From an uncultured Coriobacteriaceae bacterium (GTDB lineage: Bacteria > Actinomycetota > Coriobacteriia > Coriobacteriales > Atopobiaceae), in the NCBI GenBank assembly GCA_902778135.1, contig CACYWP010000013.1:1-64000 (forward strand): DNA of 64,000 nt, read 5' to 3'. A program made the translations under genes and the position numbers. How positions within the stretch are numbered: the stretch's first letter is position 1; every line of letters starts with the position of its first letter. Positions 1 to 9,406 of the stretch are shown here, in pieces. The notes beneath the pieces were generated by a model. The model saw nothing but the letters and a program-made list of their open reading frames with translations. It made no database searches and had not been told where the DNA came from.

Positions 1-1
1 G

Positions 2-67
2 GTCAAGAAGGCGCTAGGATGGAAGACCATCAGGCAGCACCGCGTCGACTTGGGCTACGCGGCATAG
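2..67 (+). CDS. 3' end of an unidentified gene (partial)
   Basis: An open frame enters from the left edge and ends at a TAG, giving 21 residues that finish in VDLGYAA. The fragment is basic, then tails off as a normal C-terminus. It is too short to assign to a family, and the codon use gives no strong support. It could be chance. Confidence 0.35.
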   Translation, partial: VKKALGWKTIRQHRVDLGYAA

Positions 68-109
68 CCTGATGGTCCGGAAAAACGTCCGGGGTCCCAA
101 CGTCCCGTC

Positions 110-195
110 CGTCTGGGACGGTTCTCTGCGGTCGAAAAGCAGAAAGAGTGCCCTCTCCGACAGGAGATTTCGACCGTGGAGAACCGTCCCAGACG
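110..195. repeat. Long inverted repeat upstream of cyuA
   Basis: Two 28-bp arms (110-137 and 168-195) pair at 26 of 28 positions. The 30-base loop holds a second small hairpin (TCTCC/GGAGA). There is no T-run on either strand, so a simple intrinsic terminator is not the obvious reading. It lies 80 bases before the cyuA start and could be a leader-RNA structure or a miniature mobile repeat. Confidence 0.75.
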
Positions 196-276
196 ATCGA
201 AGGCACGGTCAGCTTTTGTATTGACATCAGGGTTTGCATTACCATGGAGGCACGCCACTTGCACGAAGGAGCCGCC

Positions 277-1569
277 ATGGAGACCTCTGCCTACGCCAAT
301 CACATCGCCATCCTCCAGGAGGAGCTGGTCTGCGCGCTGGGATGCACCGAGCCCATCGCCGTGGCCTATGCTGCGGCACTCGCCCGCGCGGCGCTGGGAA
401 CCATGCCCGAGCGCATGACCATCTCCTGCAGTGGCAACATCGTCAAGAACGTCAAGAGCGTGACCGTCCCCAATTCGGGTGGCATGCGCGGCATAGAGGC
501 CGCGGCGCTGCTCGGGGCGCTGGGCGGTGACGCGACCCGCGCGCTCGAGGTGCTCGAGGCTGTCACCGAGGCCGACCGCGCCGAGGCAACGCGCCTGGTG
601 GCCGCCCATGTCTGTGAAGTGGAGCTGGCCGAGAGCGTGCCCAACCTGTATGTGCGCATCATCGCGACCGCAGACGGGCACACCGCCTTGGCGCAGCTGG
701 AGGACCGCCACACCAACGTGACCGCCCTTACGCTCGACGGCACGCCCGTCACCGTGGCTGGCATCTCCGCCCACGCAGCCGACCCCGCCTTTGTGGCCGA
801 CGACCCGCGTGCCGTGCTTTCGCTGGCGTCGGTGTGGGAGTTTGCCCACACAGCCGACCTCGCCGACATCGACGAGCTCATAACGGGACAAATCACCACC
901 AACAAGGCCATATCCGACGAGGGGCTGCGCAACCGCTGGGGTGCCAACATCGGCAGCACGCTGCTCAAGACCCGCTCAAACGACATCACCTGCAAGGCTC
1001 GCGCGAGTGCCGCAGCCGGCTCCGACGCTCGCATGAGCGGCTGCGCCATGCCCGTGGTCATCTGCTGTGGCAGCGGCAACCAGGGCATCACCTGCTCCAT
1101 GCCCGTGCTCGAATACGCGCACGAGCTGTGGGCCAGCCACGAGGAACTCGTGCGCGCGGTCGTCCTGTCTGACCTGACCGCGATTCATGTGAAGTACTAC
1201 GTCGGCGAGCTCTCGGCCTTCTGCGGCGCGGTGAGCGCAGCTTGCGGAGCCGGTGCGGGCATCTGCATGCTACGTGGCGGCAGCTTCGAGCAGTTCGAGG
1301 CCACTGTGGTAAACACGCTGGTCAACGTGGGTGGCATCGTGTGCGACGGCGCGAAGCCCAGCTGCGCAGCCAAGATCAGCGCGGCTGTCGATGCCGCCAT
1401 CCTGGGCTGCGACCAGGCCCTGACCGGAGAGAACTTCCGCCCTGGCGACGGACTCGTAGGGGATACACCGGAGGAGTCCATCCGCGCGATGGGCTACGTC
1501 GGCCGTGTGGGCATGCAGCCGACCGACATCGAGATCCTGAACATCATGATCGGCAAGACGGACGTCTGA
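277..1569 (+). CDS. cyuA: L-cysteine desulfidase-like protein (UPF0597/CyuA family)
   Basis: This 430-residue protein matches the UPF0597/YhaM (CyuA) family, close to the usual ~435 residues. Family members are Fe-S enzymes that break L-cysteine into pyruvate, ammonia and sulfide in the cytoplasm, and are related to L-serine dehydratase alpha chains. Visible hallmarks are GCTEP near residue 22, a glycine-rich CCGSGNQGI stretch, SDLTAIHVKYYVGELSAFCG and several conserved cysteines that could bind an Fe-S cluster. I chose ATG 277 because AAGGAG lies about six bases upstream; an in-frame ATG at 244 lacks a comparable site. It is convergent with rnhA, 14 bases away. The family is firm; the substrate is inferred from relatives. 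Confidence 0.85.
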   Translation: METSAYANHIAILQEELVCALGCTEPIAVAYAAALARAALGTMPERMTISCSGNIVKNVKSVTVPNSGGMRGIEAAALLGALGGDATRALEVLEAVTEADRAEATRLVAAHVCEVELAESVPNLYVRIIATADGHTALAQLEDRHTNVTALTLDGTPVTVAGISAHAADPAFVADDPRAVLSLASVWEFAHTADLADIDELITGQITTNKAISDEGLRNRWGANIGSTLLKTRSNDITCKARASAAAGSDARMSGCAMPVVICCGSGNQGITCSMPVLEYAHELWASHEELVRAVVLSDLTAIHVKYYVGELSAFCGAVSAACGAGAGICMLRGGSFEQFEATVVNTLVNVGGIVCDGAKPSCAAKISAAVDAAILGCDQALTGENFRPGDGLVGDTPEESIRAMGYVGRVGMQPTDIEILNIMIGKTDV

Positions 1570-1583
1570 GGCCCGAGCGCACG

Positions 1584-2069
1584 CTACCCCGCAAAGCCCT
1601 CGTCATCCAGCAGTGGGCCAGACAGCCCGTCGGCTGCGGCAGTCGCCAGCTCGTCGCAGCGTTCGTTGAGCTCGTGGCCCGCATGGCCCTTGACCCAGAC
1701 CCAACTGACGCGGTGCGGTTCCTTTGCCGCAAGCAGGCGCTTCCAGAGGTCGACGTTCTTGACCGGCTGCTTGTTGCTGTTCTTCCACCCGCGCTTGAGC
1801 CAGCCCTGCACCCAGTGCTGGTTGAAGGCGTTGACCACGTACTGGGAGTCGGAGTGCACCTCCACCTCGCACGGACGCAGCAGCGCCTCGAGCGCCACCA
1901 CCACGGCCAGCAGCTCCATGCGGTTGTTGGTGGTCCTGCGATAGCCGCAGCTCAGCTCCTTGCGGTGCTCCACTCCGGCGGGATCGGTGTAGAGCAGAAC
2001 CGCCCCATAGCCCCCGTTGCCAGGGTTTCCGCGCGCCGCGCCATCGGTGTAGATGGTCACGTGCATCAT
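1584..2069 (-). CDS. rnhA: Ribonuclease HI
   Basis: This cytoplasmic enzyme cleaves the RNA strand of RNA-DNA hybrids, such as Okazaki primers and R-loops. All four acidic catalytic residues are visible: Asp9 in YTDGA, Glu52 in NRMEL, Asp74 in HSDSQ and Asp139 in RCDEL. The basic handle region ([12 protein letters not shown]) is also present. The length of 161 residues is normal. Two adjacent ATGs (2069 and 2066) are possible starts, and the ribosome site before them is weak. It follows polA by 16 bases on the same strand, so it is probably co-transcribed and translationally coupled with it. Confidence 0.93.
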   Translation of the reverse strand: MMHVTIYTDGAARGNPGNGGYGAVLLYTDPAGVEHRKELSCGYRRTTNNRMELLAVVVALEALLRPCEVEVHSDSQYVVNAFNQHWVQGWLKRGWKNSNKQPVKNVDLWKRLLAAKEPHRVSWVWVKGHAGHELNERCDELATAAADGLSGPLLDDEGFAG

Positions 2070-2085
2070 GTCGCCGCCAGCCACG

Positions 2086-4773
2086 CTACTTGGCCTCCGC
2101 CCAGTTCGCACCGACGCTGACGTCCGCCACCAGCGGGACTCGCAGCTCGGCGACACCCTCCATCGTCTCGCGTACCAGCTCGGAGAGGGCCGCGACCTCG
2201 GACTCTGGCACCTCGAAGTCCAACTCGTCGTGAATCTGCAGCACGAGTTTGGCGGCCAGGCCTTCCTCGCGCAGGCGTCGGGCAACGCGTATCATTGCAA
2301 TCTTGATGATGTCGGCAGCCGTGCCCTGCATGGGGTGGTTCATCGCCGTGCGCTCGGCGAAGGAGCGCAGCTGGAAGTTGCGGTTGTCGATGTCCTTGGT
2401 ATGGCGCTTGCGACCATACATCGTGGAAACGTACTTGTGCCGCTTGGCATAGGCGACCTGGCCGTCAAGGAACGCGCGCACGCCGGGATAGGCCTCGAAG
2501 TAGCGGTCGATCATCTGCTGGGCCTCGTTGCGGCCGATCTTCAGCGACGTGGCCAGGCCGTAGGCCTGCTGGCCATAGACGATGCCGAAGTTGACCGCCT
2601 TGGCGCGGCTGCGCAGCTGGGGCGTCACCTGGTCGACCGGCACGCCGAACACGCGCGCCGCGGTCGCCGCATGGAAGTCCTCGCCCTCGTTGAACGCCGC
2701 CACCAGGCCCTCGTCCGCAGAGAGGTGCGCCAGCAGGCGCAGCTCGATCTGGGAGTAGTCGCATGCCAGGAAGACGTTGCCCTGCGGCACGGTGAACGCC
2801 GTGCGCACGCGATGGCCCAGCGCCGAGCGCGTCGGGATGTTCTGCAGGTTGGGTTCGGAGCTGGACAGGCGCCCCGTCGCCGCGACCGTCTGGTTGAGCG
2901 AGGTGTGGATGCGACCGTCGCCCTTGATCAGCGCGGGCAGCGCGTCGAGGTAGGTGCTCTTGATCTTGGCGCGCTCGCGATAGTCCAGCACGTCGGCCAC
3001 CAGCGGGTCGTAGGAGAGGTCGGCGAGCACCTTTGCGTTGGTGGAGTAGAAGCCCGTGCGCGTCTTTTTCATGTTGAAGGTGGGCAGACCGCGCACGTCA
3101 AACAGCACGTGGGAGAGCTGTTGTGGCGAATCGATGTTGAAGTCCTCCCCCGCCGCCTCGTGGATGCGGGCGACCATCTCGTCGATCTCGGCCCCCAGCT
3201 CGCCGGACTGCTCGCGCAGGATGGACGGGTCCGCGTGCAGGCCCGTGCGCTCCATCTGCAGCAGCACGGGAAGCAGGGGCATCTCGACGTTGGACATCAA
3301 CGCCGCCGACCCGTCCCCGTCCAGCGCGTCCGACAGCACCGGTCGCAGTGCGAAGGCGGCTGCCGCCTCGAGCGCGGCCTGGGGCAGCTTGTCGGACGGC
3401 TCGGGCAGGGAGGTCTGCAGGTAGCGCTCCACCAGGTCGGGGACGGCAAACGAGGCGACCTGGACATGGTCGGAGTCGATGAGGTAGGCAGCGACGCCCG
3501 TGTCGAAGATGCGCGCAGCGTCGACCTCGTGCGGCTCGACGAGTGCCGGCAGCGACGAGTCGCTGGGGCAGAGCTCGTGGAGCAGGGCCTTCACGTCGCC
3601 CGCCACGAGATGTCCCTCGCGCACGATGCGCGCCAGCAGGGCAAGCGCGGCGTCGCCCTCCGCAACCGCCAAGGAGCGTCGCGTGGCGAACCAGAGCCTC
3701 ACGGGCTCGGGTTCGTCCATGCCCAGCAGCAGGCTCATCTGGCCGCGCCTCCTGGGGGCCTCCGCCACCTGTCGGGAGACCGCCACCCAGCCACCGTTGG
3801 CGATGGCCGCACGCACCTCGTCGGTGTCGTCGAGCACCTCGGGGACCTCGAACGTCGGCGTCGCAGCAATGGCATCCTCGCCGCCAAGGCGCACCAGACG
3901 CTTGGTCATGCCCGTGAACCCCAGCGCCGAGAAGGCCGCCGTGACCTGGGCAGGATCGAAGGTCGGGAACTGCGCCTCGGCGAGGTCGAGGTCGATCGGG
4001 GCGTCGGTGCGGATCGTGGCCACCTTGCGCGAGAGCAGCGCATCGTCTATGTGGGCGCGCAGGTTCTCGCCCATCTTGCCCTTGACCTCGTCCGCATGGG
4101 CGATGACCTCGTCCAGGCTGCCGTACTGGACGATGAGCTGGGAGGCCTTCTTGGGGCCGATGCCGGGCACGCCGGGGATGTTGTCGGAGGTGTCCCCCTT
4201 CAGGCCGTAGAAGTCGGGCACCAGCGCGGGCGTGATGCCATGGTAGAGGTCGTCGACGCTCTCGGGGGTCATGATGACGACGTCGGTCACGCCCTTCTTG
4301 GTGGAGACGATCTTGACGTTGTCCGTCGCCAGCTGGTACATGTCGCGGTCGCCGGTGAAGAGGTACATGTCATAGCCCGCAGCCTCGCCCCGGCGTGCCA
4401 ACGTGCCCAGGATGTCGTCGCCCTCCCATCCCTCGAGCTCGGCCACCGGCACGTCAAGCGCGCCGAGCAGCTCCTTGACCATCGGGAACTGCTCGCGCAG
4501 GGCCGGGTCCATGGGCGGGCGCTGGGCCTTGTACTGGGGCAGCATCTCCATGCGCACGGCCGGTTTTCCCTTGTCGAAGGCGCAGATGACGCCGTCGGGC
4601 CGGAAGGTCTCGACCAGCTTGATGAACATGTTGAAGAAGCCGAAGAGCGCGTTGGTCGCGCGGCCGTCAGGCGCGCTCATGGGCTGGCGGATGGCGTGGA
4701 AGGCTCGGTGCATCAGCGAGTTGCCGTCTATGACGGCGATGGTGCGGCGCTCGGGCGTGGGGGTCTCTGCCAT
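2086..4773 (-). CDS. polA: DNA polymerase I
   Basis: DNA polymerase I removes RNA primers and fills gaps during replication and repair. The 895 residues show the N-terminal 5'-3' exonuclease ([29 protein letters not shown], and the helix-hairpin-helix [10 protein letters not shown]). A middle domain follows in which I see no intact proofreading exonuclease motifs. The C-terminal polymerase has motif A ([15 protein letters not shown]), motif B ([14 protein letters not shown]) and motif C ([10 protein letters not shown]). Start 4773 has GAGAGGA upstream and gives the standard N-terminus; the open frame runs about 96 codons further upstream through non-coding DNA. It heads the polA-rnhA unit. 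Confidence 0.97.
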   Translation of the reverse strand: MAETPTPERRTIAVIDGNSLMHRAFHAIRQPMSAPDGRATNALFGFFNMFIKLVETFRPDGVICAFDKGKPAVRMEMLPQYKAQRPPMDPALREQFPMVKELLGALDVPVAELEGWEGDDILGTLARRGEAAGYDMYLFTGDRDMYQLATDNVKIVSTKKGVTDVVIMTPESVDDLYHGITPALVPDFYGLKGDTSDNIPGVPGIGPKKASQLIVQYGSLDEVIAHADEVKGKMGENLRAHIDDALLSRKVATIRTDAPIDLDLAEAQFPTFDPAQVTAAFSALGFTGMTKRLVRLGGEDAIAATPTFEVPEVLDDTDEVRAAIANGGWVAVSRQVAEAPRRRGQMSLLLGMDEPEPVRLWFATRRSLAVAEGDAALALLARIVREGHLVAGDVKALLHELCPSDSSLPALVEPHEVDAARIFDTGVAAYLIDSDHVQVASFAVPDLVERYLQTSLPEPSDKLPQAALEAAAAFALRPVLSDALDGDGSAALMSNVEMPLLPVLLQMERTGLHADPSILREQSGELGAEIDEMVARIHEAAGEDFNIDSPQQLSHVLFDVRGLPTFNMKKTRTGFYSTNAKVLADLSYDPLVADVLDYRERAKIKSTYLDALPALIKGDGRIHTSLNQTVAATGRLSSSEPNLQNIPTRSALGHRVRTAFTVPQGNVFLACDYSQIELRLLAHLSADEGLVAAFNEGEDFHAATAARVFGVPVDQVTPQLRSRAKAVNFGIVYGQQAYGLATSLKIGRNEAQQMIDRYFEAYPGVRAFLDGQVAYAKRHKYVSTMYGRKRHTKDIDNRNFQLRSFAERTAMNHPMQGTAADIIKIAMIRVARRLREEGLAAKLVLQIHDELDFEVPESEVAALSELVRETMEGVAELRVPLVADVSVGANWAEAK

Positions 4774-4867
4774 TGATGGGTCCTCTCGTGTCGGATGCAG
4801 TCGATTGTACCGCGCGGTGCAGACGACAATGCACCGGGCACGGTGGTTCCACGCGTTCCGGACGCCC

Positions 4868-5061
4868 ATGGGGCACGGGTCGTCTGTCGGGGAGGGACGG
4901 GGCTCGGGAACCCCTATGAGGGCGACCCATCGCGCACGGCGCGCCGGGAGCGAGGACCTAGCGAGCGATTCCGCAGCTGCCGCGTCGTGCGCGGCGAGCG
5001 TTCTAGCCCGAAGGGGGTTCCCGGACCCCGTCCCTCCCCGGCAGGCGACCCGTGCCACCAT
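4868..5061. repeat. Giant imperfect palindrome in the polA intergenic region
   Basis: The 362-base gap between polA and the next gene is mostly one structure. An arm near 4868-4914 is repeated in inverse orientation near 5013-5060, with only a handful of mismatches over about 46 bases (shared core CGGGGAGGGACGGGG). The roughly 100-base centre contains further short GC-rich inverted segments. I see no protein signal in either direction. It could fold as a very stable RNA, act as a bidirectional transcription barrier, or be a miniature repeat element. Confidence 0.75.
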
Positions 5062-5135
5062 AGGCTGAGGGGTTTCCGTCCCGTCGCTGCGCTACCATAG
5101 GGCCCACGTCCACCATCCGTCGACGGGAGGCAGGA

Positions 5136-5438
5136 ATGGGCAAGGCCGCTGACGAACGGCAGTGTCGGCAACAGGCGCACGACCAGCTCGTCGACGCCAT
5201 CGAGCAGCTGGGTTACCCCGCGGAGTTCGGCGAGGTCATCGCGGGCGAGCTCGGTGGGGAGAAGAGCATGCGGCGCATGACCGCCTACCTGCGGGGCGCC
5301 AACCCCCACAGTCCCGAGGAGATAGCCGACGAGATGCTCGCCATCCTCCAGATGCGCCACAGCTGGGTCGAGCAGAAGGTCAGCCAACGCGCCAATGACA
5401 GCATCACCGCCTTCTACAACCGCGAGCGCGAGGAGTAG
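5136..5438 (+). CDS. Conserved-looking small protein of unknown function
   Basis: This 100-residue, highly charged, probably all-helical cytoplasmic protein has no signal peptide or membrane segment. GGGAGGCAGG lies just before ATG 5136, which supports translation. The first half (DQLVDAIEQLGYPAEFGEVIAGELG) looks like a compact helical bundle, and the tail is basic/acidic (NREREE). I do not recognise the family. It ends three bases before the next gene, so the two are almost certainly one operon and may work together. Confidence 0.7.
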   Translation: MGKAADERQCRQQAHDQLVDAIEQLGYPAEFGEVIAGELGGEKSMRRMTAYLRGANPHSPEEIADEMLAILQMRHSWVEQKVSQRANDSITAFYNREREE

Positions 5439-5441
5439 CGC

Positions 5442-6215
5442 ATGCCTGCCAGTCGTCGCTCGGTCGCCGACGCCTCGGAGCGCGCCATCTACTCCCTCAT
5501 CTGCCAATGCGACGGCATCAAGGCGAGCGACATCGCCCGCAGGCTGGGCATGAGCCGCAAGGAGGTCAATCGCTACCTCTACATCTCGCCCTTCATCCGC
5601 GACCTGTGCTATCACGACGAGGACTACCTCTGGCACGGCATCGTGCAGCAGCGCGTCCCGCACCTGGGCCTGCACGAGTTCTGCGGCTGGTATGGCCTGG
5701 TCGGGGAGTTCCTTGCCACAGGCGAGCGGCAATGGCTCGACGAGCTGAGGGCGGGATGTGCCTCCATCGGTCGCAGCCTGGGCGATGCACGCGGCCTCAC
5801 GCACTCCTTCCTGGACGCCCGGCAGACCATGTGCGATCTCTTCGGGGACCTGCGGGACGCCGGCGTGCGCTGCGACGGATGGGAGGTGGCCTTCGAGCTG
5901 CGCATACGTCGCGCCAAATGGATACGCATCTATGCGGACGTGCTGGTCGTCGCCCCCGACTACGTGTTTTCGCTCGAGTTCAAGATGAAGGACGCCATCC
6001 AGCAGGAGGAGGTCGACCAGGCGGCGAAGTATGCGCCATACCTCGAGGTCGTCTTCGGGCCCGCATACGAGGTGGTGCCCGCTTTGGTGCTGACGCGCGC
6101 CACCGACCTCTACACCCACGCCCGCCTCTCGAACAGCACGGCCGAGATCTCGGTCGCCTCGGGCGACATGCTCTTCAACGTGTTCGACGAGTATCTCCGC
6201 TTCCTGCGCCAGTGA
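5442..6215 (+). CDS. Winged-helix protein with a PD-(D/E)XK nuclease-like domain
   Basis: The N-terminal ~60 residues (AIYSLICQCDGIKASDIARRLGMSRKEVNRYLY) form a clear winged helix-turn-helix. The C-terminal half holds ADVLVVAPDYVFSLEFKMK followed by DQAAKYAPYLE. This D...E-x-K spacing fits the core of the PD-(D/E)XK nuclease fold. The protein is 257 residues, soluble and without a leader. Known fusions of this type are DNA-binding nucleases or nuclease-derived regulators. It lies three bases downstream of the unknown 100-residue gene. The domain calls come from motif reading only; catalytic activity is inferred. Confidence 0.65.
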   Translation: MPASRRSVADASERAIYSLICQCDGIKASDIARRLGMSRKEVNRYLYISPFIRDLCYHDEDYLWHGIVQQRVPHLGLHEFCGWYGLVGEFLATGERQWLDELRAGCASIGRSLGDARGLTHSFLDARQTMCDLFGDLRDAGVRCDGWEVAFELRIRRAKWIRIYADVLVVAPDYVFSLEFKMKDAIQQEEVDQAAKYAPYLEVVFGPAYEVVPALVLTRATDLYTHARLSNSTAEISVASGDMLFNVFDEYLRFLRQ

Positions 6216-6249
6216 CCCACCACCGACCAGGCCTCGGTCCCGATGGCGC

Positions 6250-6888
6250 CTAGCGCTCGAAGACCACCGCCCCCGCCTGGGTCGGATGGTCGTAGATCAG
6301 CATCTCCTGCCCGTTCGCCTTGTGACGCAGCAGCTCCCTCACGATGAGCAGGTCGCCTCCGGCGGAATAGCACATGACGATGCCCACCAGCAGCAGGGAC
6401 AGCGAGCCGCTGGCGATGGCCAGCAGCGTCGGCACGATGCCGAGCACCACCAGGGGCATCAGCGCCCCCGTGATGTAGGCGCCCTTCGGCAGGGGGCAGG
6501 TGCAGGTGCAGTACGGCGTCAGGTACTGCACGATGAAGCCGAACTCGATGTCGCGCCAGTGTCGCTCGGCAAACAGGCCCCACGTGATGCCATGTATCAG
6601 CTCGTGGACCACTACCAGAACCAGGACGGACAGCATGAGCAGCGGCCAGTTTCCCTCGAAGCTGATGCCGCGCGACAGGTTGACCGCCAGGAACGCGGCG
6701 CCTCCGATGAGCATCAGCGGCAGCCCCAGCAGCAGGGCGACCACGTTCGCATGGACCAGTCCCACGGTCAGCTCGCTGCGTCGGTACCCCCGAGACTCCA
6801 GCTCCGCGCCCAGCAGCTCGTAACGCTCCATGCGTTGCCGCTCGGCAGGTGTCAGCGACCTGCCACGCTCCTGCTCGTCAACAGCCAT
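6250..6888 (-). CDS. DUF3267-type membrane zinc metalloprotease-like protein
   Basis: The 212-residue protein has four or five hydrophobic segments and a zinc-protease HExxH-like motif in VVVHELIHGITWGLFAE. This is the pattern of DUF3267 membrane proteins (putative site-2-like metallopeptidases). A cysteine pair region (TPYCTCTCPLP) follows the motif. ATG 6888 is preferred because GGGAGAGG precedes it; an ATG 15 bases upstream has a poorly placed site. It overlaps the end of the ABC gene by 11 bases and belongs to that operon. The substrate is unknown. Confidence 0.75.
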   Translation of the reverse strand: MAVDEQERGRSLTPAERQRMERYELLGAELESRGYRRSELTVGLVHANVVALLLGLPLMLIGGAAFLAVNLSRGISFEGNWPLLMLSVLVLVVVHELIHGITWGLFAERHWRDIEFGFIVQYLTPYCTCTCPLPKGAYITGALMPLVVLGIVPTLLAIASGSLSLLLVGIVMCYSAGGDLLIVRELLRHKANGQEMLIYDHPTQAGAVVFER

Positions 6889-8329
6889 CGCCCTCTCCCC
6901 CATCCCTCGACTCGAACAGGCTCAGCTCATCCGCAGACAACAGGTCCGCGTCGCCAGCCATATGGCTTGCCACCACCAGGGTCCTGTCTCCCAAGTGACG
7001 CAGCACGAACTGCGCTGCCTGGCGATGCGAACGCTCGTCAAGCGATGCGAACGGCTCGTCCAGCAGCACCATCGCGCTGGGACTGGCCAACGCGCGAACG
7101 ATCTCGACACGCCGTCGCTGGCCTCCCGAGAGCTCCGCGACGGGAACCCCCAGCGCCTCCTCGGGCAGCAGCTCGGCCAACAGGCCCCGGACCTCCCCGA
7201 CCCCACGCGAGCCACCCACGACCAGCGCGACGTTGTCCGGCGCGTCCAGTGCCTCGACCAACCGCGCGTCCTGGAAGACCATGGAGGCCGTCACGGGCGA
7301 TGTCACCATACCCGCAAGCGGTGCCTGCAGCCCGGCAACCGTGCGCAGCAGCGTCGTCTTACCCGCACCGGACGCATCGGTCAGCACCAGACGCGCGCCG
7401 GCAGGCAGCCGGCAGCTGATCCCGCTGGCCACGGCCACGTCGCCATACCCAATCGAGGCGTCAGCCAAGGCCAGCTCCCCGGGGAGCCCCGCCTGGGGAG
7501 CCGTGCGCCGCGCAAGGGCCAGCGCCACCCGAAGGGACAGGCGGTCGCTGTGTGCCAGCAGCCAGACGAATGCCTGCTCGCATGCGGCAGACAGTGCCAC
7601 CACCACGATGGTCCAGGCGAACAGGTCAGCCGTCTCCAGCAGGATCTTCGCCTGGTATATGCGCTCGCCGATCGATCCCATCGGGCTGCCTATCAGCTCC
7701 GCGGCGATGCCCGCCTTCCACGCCATGCCACAGACGTTGCGCGCCGTTCCGACCAGGTAGGGCAGGACCTCCGGCCAGACGTGCGCGCACAGGCGGACCG
7801 ACCTGCGCACGCGGAAGACCGACAGCATCTCGGAGACGCCCGTACCCACCTGGCCCAACCCCTCGGCACAGGCGTAGTAGACCGCGGGGAACACGGCCAG
7901 GAAGACCGCGATGCCCGATACCTGCCGGGACCCCACCCATATGAGCAGCAGCACGATGATGCATGCGATGGGCACCGACTTCAGGGCAGCGATGCCTGGG
8001 GCCAGCAGACGACCCAGCCCCGGCCATCCATGTGCCACGAAGGAGATCGCCACCGCACAGGCGTAGGCCGTGACGAAGCCGCCCACGATGCGCACGAGCG
8101 AGAAGCCCACGACGGAGAGGAAGCGTACATCGCCCAGCAGCTGGACCAGCCGCACCACGGTGTCCCAAGGTCCCGCCAGCAGGATCGAGCTGCCCACCAG
8201 CATGCTAGCAGCCTGCCAGAGACCGACCCACAGCGCCGCAGACCCCAGGCGCTCCAGGCGGGAACGCGCCGACGGCGTCTGGCCACCGGCACGTCCCGCA
8301 CTCGCGTCCTTTCCCAAGCGTGTGGTCAC
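6878..8329 (-). CDS. Fused ABC permease-ATPase (SsuC/SsuB-like)
   Basis: One 483-residue chain holds a nitrate/taurine/aliphatic-sulfonate-type permease (about residues 30-265, with the ELIGSPMGSIGERIYQA coupling region) joined to an ABC ATPase (about 285-475). In the ATPase, the Q-loop, LSGGQ signature, Walker B (AMVLLDEP) and H-loop (His455) are intact. In Walker A the first glycine is replaced by Asp (DASGAGKT, residues 318-325). These two domains are normally separate proteins. The start is GTG 8329, three bases after the binding-protein gene. With that lipoprotein it should form a membrane importer; the substrate is not evident. Confidence 0.85.
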   Translation of the reverse strand: MTTRLGKDASAGRAGGQTPSARSRLERLGSAALWVGLWQAASMLVGSSILLAGPWDTVVRLVQLLGDVRFLSVVGFSLVRIVGGFVTAYACAVAISFVAHGWPGLGRLLAPGIAALKSVPIACIIVLLLIWVGSRQVSGIAVFLAVFPAVYYACAEGLGQVGTGVSEMLSVFRVRRSVRLCAHVWPEVLPYLVGTARNVCGMAWKAGIAAELIGSPMGSIGERIYQAKILLETADLFAWTIVVVALSAACEQAFVWLLAHSDRLSLRVALALARRTAPQAGLPGELALADASIGYGDVAVASGISCRLPAGARLVLTDASGAGKTTLLRTVAGLQAPLAGMVTSPVTASMVFQDARLVEALDAPDNVALVVGGSRGVGEVRGLLAELLPEEALGVPVAELSGGQRRRVEIVRALASPSAMVLLDEPFASLDERSHRQAAQFVLRHLGDRTLVVASHMAGDADLLSADELSLFESRDGGEGDGC

Positions 8330-8332
8330 GCG

Positions 8333-9406
8333 CTACTCGGCCAGGTAGTAGAAGTCGTCGCCCGGCATCGCACCGCCCACCGAGCTGGGGTCGGCGTCAT
8401 AGAGCACCTGAAGGTATCCCGCAAGCGCATCGTGCATCTCCTCCCCAGTGATGCAGACGACGTTGCAGGCAGGGATGGCCTTCTCGGCAATCGGGGCCTT
8501 CTCGATGATGCCGGCCTGGACCACCAGCTCTGCGGCAGCGGCGGGATCGGCGTTGACGGCCTCGACCGATGCGGCATGGCGCTCAAGGAAGTCGGCCACG
8601 GCGGCGGGATACTCGGCCGCGAACGCGGAGCGCACGATGGTGATGCCCGTCACCGACTGGCTACCATCGTCGACGCTCTCCCCCCAGACCTTGGTCAGGT
8701 CGATGGGGGCGGAGAGCGCCCCGTTCTGGGCAAGGGTCGCCGTCACGAAGGGCTGGGGCAGCACGCCCACGGCGGTCGGGTCCGAGGCCAGCACGGCGGC
8801 GACCTCGGCATGCTCGCTCTTCCACTCGACGCTGACCTGGTCGGCGATGCCCGCCTTGTCCAGCAGGAAGTCGAAAACGTATTCGGGGCTGGAGCCCTTG
8901 CCGGAGATGCAGACCGTCCTGCCCGCCAGGTCGGAGAAGCCCCGGATGGACTCGTCGCCGGTGACGATGTAGAGGATGCCCAGCGTGTTGATGTCGATGA
9001 CCTGCACGCCACCCTCGGTCTTGTTGTAGAGGACGCTGCCGGCGTTGGAGGGCACGAGGGCGATGTCTGCGTTGCCCTGGATGACCATGGGCAGGACCTC
9101 GTCCGGCGCGGCAGAGATGCTGTAGAAGTAGCTGATGCCCGAACCCTCCTCTGCCTCGGGGGCCTCGGTCTGCTCTCCCGTGGGAATGCCGGAGGTGGTG
9201 TCCATCATCTGGACGAGGCCGATGGTGGTCGGTCCCTTCAGCGAGGCGACACGGACGACCACGTCATCGGCAGCCGCCTCGGTGGCAGCTTCGTCGGCGG
9301 CATCCGTGGTCGGTTCCTTGCCACTGCAGGCAGCCAGCAGGCTGGACAGGCCCGCGGACCCCAGAAGGGCAAGCGCGTCGCGGCGGGTGAGGGTATGCTT
9401 CTTCAT
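8333..9406 (-). CDS. ABC substrate-binding lipoprotein (NMT1/SsuA-like)
   Basis: The leader has a twin-arginine-like start (TRRDALALLGSAG) and a lipobox LAAC, so the mature protein is a membrane-anchored lipoprotein. An acidic linker rich in Ala, Asp and Glu follows. The body resembles the NMT1/THI5-SsuA-TauA type of binding protein that feeds NitT/TauT-family importers. The N-terminal lobe carries an unusual insertion around IPTGEQTEAPEAEEGSG. AAAGGAG precedes ATG 9406. It is the first gene of the operon with the fused permease-ATPase. Sulfonates, pyrimidine precursors or similar small organics are possible ligands. Confidence 0.85.
   Translation of the reverse strand: MKKHTLTRRDALALLGSAGLSSLLAACSGKEPTTDAADEAATEAAADDVVVRVASLKGPTTIGLVQMMDTTSGIPTGEQTEAPEAEEGSGISYFYSISAAPDEVLPMVIQGNADIALVPSNAGSVLYNKTEGGVQVIDINTLGILYIVTGDESIRGFSDLAGRTVCISGKGSSPEYVFDFLLDKAGIADQVSVEWKSEHAEVAAVLASDPTAVGVLPQPFVTATLAQNGALSAPIDLTKVWGESVDDGSQSVTGITIVRSAFAAEYPAAVADFLERHAASVEAVNADPAAAAELVVQAGIIEKAPIAEKAIPACNVVCITGEEMHDALAGYLQVLYDADPSSVGGAMPGDDFYYLAE

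Noticed and set aside
2053-4776. Open frame of about 900 codons antisense to polA
   Set aside because: The GC-rich codon bias of polA keeps the opposite frame open. The product is His/Gly/Arg-rich with no motif, and polA is unmistakable.
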